A DNA stretch of 41,391 bases from Dehalococcoidia bacterium. Lineage in GTDB: Bacteria > Chloroflexota > Dehalococcoidia > Dehalococcoidales > UBA3254. Where the stretch lies: the NCBI GenBank assembly GCA_025361145.1, contig JANYAV010000017.1:1-41391 (forward strand). Reading direction: 5' to 3'. Within the stretch, counting starts at the first letter, position 1, and every line of letters begins with the position of its first letter. The position numbers were made by a program, and so were the translations under genes. The notes under the pieces are model-generated. The model ran no database searches. It had not been told where the DNA came from and saw only the letters and a program-made list of their open reading frames with translations. Positions 34,313 through 40,721 of the stretch are shown here, in pieces.

Positions 34313-35112
34313 GCGCCCACCGCCGAATAGACTTTGATACCAGCCCGCCAGACAACTCGCAGTAGTATGAAACTGACAATCAGCCAGGCAGCTTGAACTC
34401 CCAGCCCGATTAAAGCCTGATTAAAGGTCAGCCGGCCCATCAACAAATCAATTGGATAGCTGATTAACCATCTGAAAGGCAGAATATTGGCTAAGACCTG
34501 GATCGGAGCGGGTAATAGCGCCAGTGGGGCAAATTGCCCAGAAAGGAACAGCATTAGTACAAAATAGGTCTGGTTAGCTGCCCCCACCCGCGTCGTCCAG
34601 AAGGTTAACATAGCCAATGTCCATTCAATGAAAAAACGGATCGCGAAAGCCAAAAATAGAGCTGGGAAGAAGAGTGCGATGGCCCAGGGCTGGGGAGCCA
34701 GGGAAACGTGGAATACCAGGCCTAAGGCAACCGCTACCACGATCATAGAAGGAGTGGTGATCAGCTTTGAAGAAATATTGTCGGCGATATCCGCATGGAT
34801 CGGGTGTACTGGCCTCAACAGGGTGAAAGAAAAATTGCCTTCCCGGATACGGTATTCGAATTCATACATTACCCAGGTATAAGTTACCTGATTAACCAGC
34901 ATTAAAAGAATGAAGTAAGCGGCGAACTGGCTGGTAGTATAATCGCCGATGCTCCCTCCGTTGTTATTAGAGACTATCGACCACACAATTAGATAGACCA
35001 GTGGTTCCAGTACCTGGCCGATCATCCAGATAAGCAAAGAAGCGCGATAGGCAACCATCATTGCCAGCGTGGTCTTGAACTGCTGAATGTATAACTCTAT
35101 CAGGGCTTTCAC
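34309..35112 (-). CDS. ABC-2 family transporter permease (first subunit)
   Basis: This 267-residue, six-helix subunit resembles COG4587 permeases, with SNNNGGSIGDYTTSQFAAYF near residues 48-67 and YEFEYRIREGNFSFTLLRPVHPIH, which parallels the GNLDFTL segment of the sister permease. Start and stop overlap neighbouring genes by four bases on both sides, so all three subunits are translated in series and probably assemble with 1:1:2 stoichiometry. Confidence 0.88.
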   Translation of the reverse strand: MKALIELYIQQFKTTLAMMVAYRASLLIWMIGQVLEPLVYLIVWSIVSNNNGGSIGDYTTSQFAAYFILLMLVNQVTYTWVMYEFEYRIREGNFSFTLLRPVHPIHADIADNISSKLITTPSMIVVAVALGLVFHVSLAPQPWAIALFFPALFLAFAIRFFIEWTLAMLTFWTTRVGAANQTYFVLMLFLSGQFAPLALLPAPIQVLANILPFRWLISYPIDLLMGRLTFNQALIGLGVQAAWLIVSFILLRVVWRAGIKVYSAVGA

Positions 35113-36104
35113 GCTTTCTCCTGGGCAAAAACCCGGTCAATTATTTCCTCAATCGGTGGATCTTCTACCAGCAAATCAATGACCGGCAAATCCGCCAGAA
35201 GTTGTTCGGTTACCCTGGCTGTTTGCGCCTTGGGGACTCGCAATGTGATTCGCCCATCTTCGCAGGAAACCACTTCCCCATAATCAGCCATATTATTCTG
35301 GCAGTCTCCGATTTGCACGATGATAGTTTTGTACTCGCTAAACTTTTGTACCAGTTTGGCTAGTTCGCCGTCAAAAAGCAGCTTGCCGTGGTGAATTACC
35401 ACTACCCGCTTACACAATGCCTGAACATCCGCCATATAATGGCTGGTCAGTAAGATAGTGGCCCCGAACCGTTGGTTATATTCCGTTAAAAATGAACGTA
35501 TGCGGCGTTGCATGGTCACATCCAGTCCAATGGTGGGTTCATCCAGAAAGACTACTTGGGGTTGGTGTAAAAGGGCGGCGGCGAGTTCACATTTCATTCG
35601 TTCGCCTAGTGAAAGGTTGCGCACCGGTTTATGCAGCAGCGGTCCAAGCTCCAGCAGATCAGTCAGTTCAGCTAACGTGCGGCGGTAATGGTCTAAGGGA
35701 ATGTGGTAAATTACCCTGTTCAATTCATATGAACTCAGGGCGGGTATATCCCATACCAACTGATTGCGTTGTCCCATGACCAGAGTGATCTGACGTAAAA
35801 AGGCTTTCTCGCGCTTCCAGGGGATGTAGTCCAGCACTTTCACTTCGCCCGCAGTGGGGTGAAGCAAGCCGGAAAGCATTTTTAGAGTGGTGGTCTTACC
35901 CGCGCCATTTGGGCCTAAAAACCCCACGATCTCTCCCGGGTCCAAATGAAAGGAAATACCGTCCACAGCGGGAACTATTAGCTTGCGGCGGTGTATCAAA
36001 CTCTGCACCGCAGCCCCAGCCCCACTTTCCTGCTGGGTCACCATATAAAGCTTGCGTAAATCTTTAATATCGACTGTTGGCGCTGTTCCTGAGTCCTTAA
36101 TCAT
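35109..36104 (-). CDS. ABC transporter ATP-binding protein
   Basis: This 331-residue ATPase of the COG4586 type energises the two permeases downstream. Walker A is GPNGAGKTTTLK, the signature NLSLGERMKCELAAALLHQP and Walker B VVFLDEPTIGLD are intact, and an H-loop Ser/His (LTSHYMAD) follows. A 90-residue C-terminal regulatory extension contains VQIGDCQ and VTEQLLADLPVIDLLVEDPPIEEII. A short RxLYMVTQQES N-terminal extension precedes the first strand. No clear ribosome binding site is present, and a copy of the dispersed repeat lies just upstream at 36121. Confidence 0.95.
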   Translation of the reverse strand: MIKDSGTAPTVDIKDLRKLYMVTQQESGAGAAVQSLIHRRKLIVPAVDGISFHLDPGEIVGFLGPNGAGKTTTLKMLSGLLHPTAGEVKVLDYIPWKREKAFLRQITLVMGQRNQLVWDIPALSSYELNRVIYHIPLDHYRRTLAELTDLLELGPLLHKPVRNLSLGERMKCELAAALLHQPQVVFLDEPTIGLDVTMQRRIRSFLTEYNQRFGATILLTSHYMADVQALCKRVVVIHHGKLLFDGELAKLVQKFSEYKTIIVQIGDCQNNMADYGEVVSCEDGRITLRVPKAQTARVTEQLLADLPVIDLLVEDPPIEEIIDRVFAQEKA

Positions 36105-36120
36105 AAATCATTTTACCCTG

Positions 36121-36245
36121 AAGGTTGGACCTCGCAGTCCCCTTATCCCGATGCAGGTCCGACCTTGTGAAAGTAATAGTAGTTATTCTTAAATTAATCA
36201 TGAATCTTAAATCAAGGTATTTTCGCTTTTTGACCTTTGACCTTA
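36121..36245 (+). repeat. Dispersed palindromic repeat, copy B
   Basis: The arms AAGGTTGGACCT (36121-36132) and AGGTCCGACCTT (36155-36166) differ by one G-T pair. The tail keeps AATCATGAATCTTAAATCAA and GGTATTTTCGCTTTTTGACC. It lacks the CCCGTCTCC part of copies A, C and D. Confidence 0.85.
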
Positions 36246-36250
36246 TGATA

Positions 36251-36643
36251 TTAACCGGCAATTAGTCTCACGATCAAGTAAATCAAGACACCCAGCCAGG
36301 CCAATCCCAGAAGAATAGCTGTGCTGAGGGCCACCATAGTCCAGACCATGATTTTCTGGACGCTGGCTTGCGCCCGTTTGGTCTTTTCCACAACGTTAAT
36401 GCCAGGGGTAATTTTACGCAAGAGCGCTAGTCCGAGTGGCACAACAACGAGGTCATCCAGCCAACCCGCGGCAGGGATGAAGTCAGGAATCATATCAAAT
36501 GGGCTAATCACATAGGCGAAAATCAGTACCAGGCCGATGACCGCGCGTATTTTGGCCCCGTGCTGAATGGACGGATCTTTGAGGATAAAGAAAATAGTGT
36601 ACGGTGTGGACACCCAATCCACTATGCTAGAAATAATTCGCAT
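36251..36643 (-). CDS. DUF1232 (YkvA-like) membrane protein
   Basis: This 130-residue protein carries the DUF1232 motif around AYVISPFDMIPDFIPAAGWLDDLVVVPLGLALL (residues 42-75), with the conserved SPxDLIPD pattern, and a C-terminal hydrophobic helix (about 106-128). The family is widespread and has no assigned function. AGGA is five bases before the ATG. It lies between a repeat copy and the RNase P RNA gene. Confidence 0.88.
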   Translation of the reverse strand: MRIISSIVDWVSTPYTIFFILKDPSIQHGAKIRAVIGLVLIFAYVISPFDMIPDFIPAAGWLDDLVVVPLGLALLRKITPGINVVEKTKRAQASVQKIMVWTMVALSTAILLGLAWLGVLIYLIVRLIAG

Positions 36644-36662
36644 ACAATTCCTATCCTCTTGC

Positions 36663-36708
36663 GTGTCATCCTGGAGTCCCGATATAATCGGGACGAAGGA
36701 TCTCAGGG
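36663..36708. repeat. REP-like palindromic element
   Basis: GTCCCGAT (36676-36683) pairs with ATCGGGAC (36687-36694) over a three-base loop, flanked by TCATCCTGGA and GAAGGATCTCAGGG. This is the common bacterial extragenic TCATCCTGA/GAAGGATCT palindrome. It lies between DUF1232 and rnpB. Confidence 0.6.
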
Positions 36709-36762
36709 TTGTTGGGTGGAATTAAAACTTTTTTGTTAAAGCTTACAGCGTAAAGCTCATTT

Positions 36763-37122
36763 AGCCAAGTAGACCTGTAAGCCGAGTTCTGTAACCGATG
36801 TGAATCAGTATGGTGACCATCTATCTAGTCCGGATGTTACCATCCGGCTCATGCGGCCAACCCGAGGACGGGCAGGGCTTGCCCATAGTCCTTCTATTTG
36901 GCCTTGCTCCAGACGGGGTTTGCACGGCCGGTCAGTCTCCTGACCGCCGGTGAGCTCTTGCCTCACCATTTCACCCTTACCCCGATTGCTCGGGGCGGTT
37001 TGTTTCTGTGGCACTTTCCGTAGGGTCGCCCCTCCTGGGTGTTACCCAGCGTCTTGCCCTCGGAGCTCGGACTTTCCTCTCTCCGATTTTAATCGGGGAG
37101 CGGCCACCCGGTCTACTTGGCT
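36763..37122 (-). ncRNA. rnpB: RNase P RNA
   Basis: The catalytic RNA of RNase P matures the 5' ends of tRNAs. On the minus strand a 13-bp terminal helix (P1) joins 37110-37122 with 36763-36775. The universally conserved 5' region GAGGAAAGTCCGAGCTCC (about 37062-37078) and the 3' partner ACAGAACTCGGCTTACAG (about 36775-36792) form P4. Inner helices such as CCCCGA/TCGGGG and GGATGG-type stems are visible. The size of about 360 nt fits type A. Short open frames seen across it in both strands are artefacts of structured RNA. Confidence 0.95.
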
Positions 37123-37127
37123 TTTCA

Positions 37128-37133
37128 ATTATA
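37128..37133 (-). promoter_or_regulatory. -10 box of rnpB
   Basis: TATAAT lies 6 nt before the predicted 5' end of rnpB. A -35 is weak, but spacing to the RNA start is right for a sigma-70 promoter. Confidence 0.6.
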
Positions 37134-37167
37134 CCAGTTATCAGTTTCCTGTTTATAGTGGTTAGTT

Positions 37168-37299
37168 AAGGTTGGGCCTCGCACCCCGAAAAGGTCGGAC
37201 CTCGCAGCCCTCTTAATCCTGATGCAGGTCCAATCTTATAAAACCCCGTCTTCCTCACTTCCCAGTTTACTTTGAAATTCGTATTTCCTAAATCATAAA
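37168..37299 (+). repeat. Dispersed palindromic repeat, copy C
   Basis: A partial arm (AAGGTTGGGCCTCGCACCCC, 37168-37187) is followed by a diverged core with AAGGTCGGACCT (37191-37202) and AGGTCCAATCTT (37226-37237). The tail has CCCCGTCTTCCTCACTTC and AATCATAAATCATAAATCA. The minus-strand Imm5-like pseudogene stops at its edge. Confidence 0.75.
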
Positions 37300-37768
37300 T
37301 CATAAATCACCCAGATCTAGCAACCGTCGGTATTGCCATTCACGTTCTCTGGCTACGGCGGCAGCGGCATCTGAGGGATCGGCTGCTCGGGTAGATAGCT
37401 TGAAGGGCGTAAATAGCGGCTGCCATAGAGTGAGTGGGGACATGCGCGCTAGCTGCCGCTTGACCAGCGGCGCGGGCAGCGGAGCGAGCGGCATTATCTT
37501 CTCCTACCTCGCGGGCGGCTGCGTGTGCGGCTAATGCAGCCCCACGAATAACAGTCATTTTAAATATACCGGTCTCAATCCAGCTCTGGAGTATTTCAAT
37601 AGCCTGGCGAGGGCGGTGGTCTTGCGGGTATTTCGCCTCAAAATAGGGTAGTACCCGCTCAGCGCAATCAATAGCCCAGATGGCCAGCGTTTTATTTCCA
37701 GTTTTTCTGACCAGCTCGACAATTCTCTCGTCTTTAAGTTGGCTAAGTGTGGATGAAGGTTTTTTCAT
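37300..37768 (-). pseudogene. Imm5-like putative immunity protein, frameshifted
   Basis: Residues 1-115 in frame one read DERIVELVRKTGNKTLAIWAIDC, AERVLPYFEAKYPQDHRPRQ, AARSAARAAGQAAASAHVPTH and AAAIYALQA, the all-helical pattern of the putative immunity family (Imm5, PF14423). Near 37390-37405 the homology moves to the next frame (AADPSDAAAAVAREREWQ, then YRRLLDLGDL) and ends at 37300-37302. One extra base relative to an intact gene is implied; frame one ends at 37340 instead. No toxin gene is next to it. A sequencing error or a real decay mutation are both possible. Confidence 0.7.
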
Positions 37769-37837
37769 GCTTTTAATTTAGCAGATGGGGATCAATAATA
37801 AAACCATACCTTCATAAATCCGTTTTTGCCCTTTCCT

Positions 37838-37975
37838 AAAGGTCGGACCTCGCAGTCTTCATCCCGATGCAGGTCCGACCTTATAAAAATCCCGTCTCCT
37901 TAACTTGGCTCATCCTATTCTTATTCTTAAATCTTAAAATCATGAATCTTAAATTAAGGTTTTTTGCTCTTTATC
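37838..37975 (+). repeat. Dispersed palindromic repeat, copy D
   Basis: AAAGGTCGGACCT (37838-37850) and AGGTCCGACCTT (37871-37882) are perfect complements. The tail has CCCGTCTCCTTAACTTGG (37892-37909) and AATCATGAATCTTAAATTAA. It is closest to copy A but 10 nt shorter in the core. Confidence 0.85.
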
Positions 37976-38054
37976 CACTCCCCTCTCATCATTGTAAAAC
38001 AATAATATATTATTATAAAACGTTATAATATAAACACAATACAACAAATAAATA

Positions 38055-38082
38055 ATGACAAACGATAAATACGTGCTATAAT
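38055..38082 (+). promoter_or_regulatory. Promoter of the DUF2975-HTH pair
   Basis: ATGACA (38055-38060), a 16-nt spacer and TATAAT (38077-38082) lie 39 nt before the DUF2975 ATG. Upstream (38005-38040) the DNA is very AT-rich with ATTATAAAACGTTATAAT, a dyad that could be the site of the HTH regulator. Confidence 0.6.
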
Positions 38083-38120
38083 CTAGGGGTAAAGCAAAAT
38101 ATATAGAAGGAGAAAATGCA

Positions 38121-38714
38121 ATGAACAAAAGTCAGGTCAGAATGAAAATGTTAGCCAGAATACTGAACATTATTTGTCGGGTAGTGTTCTGGGTGACAAC
38201 CGCGGGATTCGCTCTATTTTTACTGGCAAGTCTCGTTTTGCTTTTTATCCCGGCGGAAAGTGTGGTTATCAATGCCAATACCATCGGCCCCTTATCTGTG
38301 ACACTCGGGAGTCTGTATTTAGATTTTAACCCACAGGTCAGCGGCGATATCCTCATTAAACCCTTTTTACAGGCCTTATTTGCCTGGATTTCAGTCTCGG
38401 CCTTGCTGGTTTCCCTCATCTTGTTTAGAGTAAAACGTATTTTAAAATCGGTTGTGGCCGATCACCCCTTTCAGAAAGGTAATTCAAAGAATTTAACCGC
38501 GATTGCTATTATTTTGATTGTTGCTTCCCTCATTATGCCGGTACTGCAAGGCAGAATCTTCTCAGCCATTATTGACGCGCTTAAAATCAGTAACATCAAT
38601 TTCAGTTATTCCCTGGATTGTACCTTGTTGTTTACCGGAATCCTGATATTGATACTGGCCGGTGTCTTTAAATACGGGAATTATTTACAGGAAGAGGTCG
38701 ATTCGACGCTCTAG
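38121..38714 (+). CDS. DUF2975 membrane protein
   Basis: This 197-residue protein has four hydrophobic helices (about 15-45, 85-105, 120-145 and 165-185) and the family pattern, including SVSALLVSLILFRVKRILKSV and DHPFQKGNSKNL in the central loop. The family is regularly encoded with a YozG-like Cro-type regulator, as it is here (11 nt gap). Its function is not known. GGAGAAAATGCA precedes the ATG. Confidence 0.9.
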   Translation: MNKSQVRMKMLARILNIICRVVFWVTTAGFALFLLASLVLLFIPAESVVINANTIGPLSVTLGSLYLDFNPQVSGDILIKPFLQALFAWISVSALLVSLILFRVKRILKSVVADHPFQKGNSKNLTAIAIILIVASLIMPVLQGRIFSAIIDALKISNINFSYSLDCTLLFTGILILILAGVFKYGNYLQEEVDSTL

Positions 38715-38725
38715 GAGGAAGAGTT

Positions 38726-38968
38726 ATGGCTATTATTATTCGTTTAGATAGAGTTCTTGCGGATAGAAAAATGCAACTAAATGATCTGGCGGAGAAAGTC
38801 GGTATCTCTAACGCCAATATGTCCAATCTCAAAACCGGAAAAGTCAAAGCTATTCGCTTTTCCACCCTCGAAGCGATTTGTCAGCACCTTAATTGTCAGC
38901 CGGGAGATATTTTGGAATACCGTTCTGGCATCATAATACCTGAACAACAAGGAGCGGAAAATGAATAA
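38726..38968 (+). CDS. YozG-like Cro/XRE helix-turn-helix regulator
   Basis: This 80-residue regulator has one HTH: RLDRVLADRKMQLNDLAEKVGISNANMSNLKTGKVKAIRF-type, with helix 2 and 3 at LNDLAEKVGISNANMSNL, followed by TLEAICQHLNCQPGDILEY, the conserved end of the HTH_26 family. AGGAGG is seven bases before the ATG. It probably represses its own operon through the AT-rich dyad before DUF2975. Its stop overlaps the ATG of the DUF4386 remnant by eight bases. Confidence 0.92.
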   Translation: MAIIIRLDRVLADRKMQLNDLAEKVGISNANMSNLKTGKVKAIRFSTLEAICQHLNCQPGDILEYRSGIIIPEQQGAENE

Positions 38969-39063
38969 CTCCAAAAAGACCGCCGTTTTCGTAGGAGTAC
39001 TCTATATCCTTGGCACCCTGGCAGGAAATGGTGATAGCGGTCTGGTTGATAGTTAAGGATTTA
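38961..39063 (+). pseudogene. DUF4386 gene with internal deletion
   Basis: The ATG at 38961 has GGAGCGG upstream and reads MNNSKKTAVFVGVLYILGTL, the normal N-terminus of DUF4386 membrane proteins (usually ~220-230 residues). At about 39024 the homology jumps to the +1 frame, where EMVIAVWLIVKDL resembles the family's C-terminal end (AVWLIVKGF). About 190 residues are missing. In the original frame a stop comes at 39056. The gene was the third member of the DUF2975-HTH-DUF4386 operon. Confidence 0.75.
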
Positions 39064-39076
39064 ATCCGAAAGGATA

Positions 39077-39168
39077 TTGACGACTATCATATTTTTGATT
39101 CCAAACCAATACACAACGCATGCACCTTTCTGCGGGAAACCCGCAAAGGTGAGACAAATAGTCGTTAA
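39077..39168. repeat. Nested inverted repeats after the DUF4386 remnant
   Basis: TTGACGACTAT (39077-39087) pairs with ATAGTCGTTAA (39158-39168) with one G-T pair. Inside, CACCTTT (39123-39129) and GCGGG (39132-39136) pair with CCCGC (39140-39144) and AAAGGTG (39145-39151) over an AAA loop with a two-base bulge. The function is not known; a terminator, a small RNA or a mobile-element footprint are possible. Confidence 0.6.
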
Positions 39169-39283
39169 TTGACCTTTACACCGCGGGGAACTACTATATG
39201 CACATGATGTATACATATGTTTTCACCAATTTAGATGTAGGTGCAAATCAGCTAAAGGGTTGCCTCTGACAAAGGAAAATTAT

Positions 39284-40345
39284 ATGAGTGATAGAAAAAT
39301 CAATCCGCGAAATAGGCATTCCAACAAGGGAGCAGAACTTAAAGTCGATGAGCGGATCCTCGAACTTCAGCGAGCCAACGAACGTCTGAAAGCGGAAAAC
39401 ATTGAGCTCAAGCTAGTAGAAAAGCGGCTTATCAGCTCCGAGCGCAGGTACACAACGATTTTCAACAATGCGCAGGACACCATTTTTATAGCGACAGATG
39501 GAACATTTACCGACTGCAATCCCAAAACAATGGAGATGTACGGTTGCCGCCGCGAGGATATCATTTGGCAAAAGCCATGGGAGTTCTCACCACCCCAGCA
39601 ACCTGATGGTCGTGACTCGAGAGAAAAGGCTATGGAGAAGATTTTTTCCTCCCAGGCTGGCAATCCCCAAAGATTTGAATGGAAACATAGGAAACTAGAT
39701 GGAACCGTGTTCGATGCAGAGATTAACCTTAATCATATCGAAGTCGAAGGTGTGCCTGGGCTTCTGGCAATCGTACGGGACATCTCCGAGCGTAAGAAGG
39801 CTCAAGAAGAACTACAAAGAGCTCACGATGAGTTAGAAACAAGAGTTGAACAGCGCACTAATGAGCTTAAGAAAACCAATAAGCTTCTTGAGTTAGAAAT
39901 CGTCCAGAGGAGGCAGGTTGAGGAAGCGCTACGACAGAGCGAGGTTAAGCATCGACATCTGGTAGAGAATGCTAACAGTCTCATTTTAGAAATGGATATC
40001 AGCGGTAATGTAACATTCATTAATAAATTCGGTTTGGAATTCTTTGGTTACGATGAGGCAGAAATACTGGGGCACAACGTAATAGGCACTATAGTCCCGG
40101 CAAGAGATTCGGCAGGAAAGGACCTCGAAGCCATGATTAGGGATATAGTACATGATCCTACAAAATACTCCCATAACGAGAATGAAAATATGCGCCGAAA
40201 CGGCGAAAGGGTCTGGATAGTTTGGACCAATCAGCCACTCTATAATGAGGAAGGGCTTCTCAGTAAAATCCTTTGCATTGGTATCAACCGGACCGAACAA
40301 AAACGAACGGAAGAGATACTGGCACAGCAGACCAAAGAACAATGA
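39284..40345 (+). CDS. PAS-PAS signalling protein without a recognisable output domain
   Basis: The ATG at 39284 has AAGGA seven bases upstream; the TTG-started frame from 39260 is less likely. The 353-residue protein begins with a short coiled coil (about 20-50), PAS domain 1 (about 52-165, ending LLAIVRDISERKKAQEEL), a long coiled coil with HDELETRVEQRTNELKK, and PAS domain 2 (about 220-335, with VTFINKFGLEFFGYDEAEILGHNVIGTI). It stops at QTKEQ where a histidine kinase or diguanylate cyclase domain would normally begin, seven bases before the IS3 element. Possibly the output domain was removed by the insertion. It has no membrane helix, so it would sense in the cytoplasm. Confidence 0.85.
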   Translation: MSDRKINPRNRHSNKGAELKVDERILELQRANERLKAENIELKLVEKRLISSERRYTTIFNNAQDTIFIATDGTFTDCNPKTMEMYGCRREDIIWQKPWEFSPPQQPDGRDSREKAMEKIFSSQAGNPQRFEWKHRKLDGTVFDAEINLNHIEVEGVPGLLAIVRDISERKKAQEELQRAHDELETRVEQRTNELKKTNKLLELEIVQRRQVEEALRQSEVKHRHLVENANSLILEMDISGNVTFINKFGLEFFGYDEAEILGHNVIGTIVPARDSAGKDLEAMIRDIVHDPTKYSHNENENMRRNGERVWIVWTNQPLYNEEGLLSKILCIGINRTEQKRTEEILAQQTKEQ

Positions 40346-40406
40346 GGTATGCTGGGTTTAATGGACACGAAAGGATAAAGTAGAATAGAGAAAGAGAGGT
40401 GTCCAG

Positions 40407-40721
40407 ATGCCAAGACTACCACAAGGGAAATACACAAGGGAATTTCGGGAAGAAGCGGTAAAACTGGTTATTGAGAAAGATTTAGGAATTAAAGAAGGGG
40501 CGGAGCGGTTAAACTTACCAGTTTCTACGTTAGCTACATGGCTGAAACAAAATAAATCCGGCAAACTGGTAGATGTAGGCAAGAATTTTAGACCGCTGAC
40601 TGAATTAGAGCTAGAATTGGCTCGAACTAAGAAAGAGAATGCCCTGCTCAAGATGGAGTGTGAGATCCTAAAAAAAGCAGCCGCGTACTTTGCCAGGGAG
40701 TCGCTACCCGGTACGCGATGA
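40407..40721 (+). CDS. IS3-family transposase OrfA
   Basis: This 104-residue protein begins with a helix-turn-helix (YTREFREEAVKLVIEKDLGIKEGAERLNLPVSTLATWLKQ) that binds the terminal repeats, and ends with a leucine-zipper-like coil (LTELELELARTKKENALLKMECEILKKAA). This matches OrfA of the IS3/IS911 group (about 100 residues). AGAGAGG is eight bases before the ATG. At its end it overlaps orfB by four bases. Confidence 0.93.
   Translation: MPRLPQGKYTREFREEAVKLVIEKDLGIKEGAERLNLPVSTLATWLKQNKSGKLVDVGKNFRPLTELELELARTKKENALLKMECEILKKAAAYFARESLPGTR
40670..40677 (+). promoter_or_regulatory. Programmed -1 frameshift site of the IS3 transposase
   Basis: Seven A (40670-40676) followed by G read as A AAA AAA G with zero-frame codons AAA AAA. 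Slipping one base back joins orfA to the orfB frame, which is open from there (reading AVLCQGVATRYAMMREL) to the window end. This is the usual route to the OrfAB fusion transposase. Confidence 0.85.

Noticed and set aside
36720-36762. A terminator after rnpB (AGCTT...AAGCT)
   Set aside because: The stem is short with a bulge and no T run follows directly on the minus strand.
36805-37165. Open frames on both strands between 36.8 and 37.2 kb
   Set aside because: They lie inside the RNase P RNA, which has its conserved regions in place.
37300-38000. A toxin-immunity system around the Imm5-like gene
   Set aside because: No toxin-like open frame lies within several kilobases, and the immunity gene is broken.
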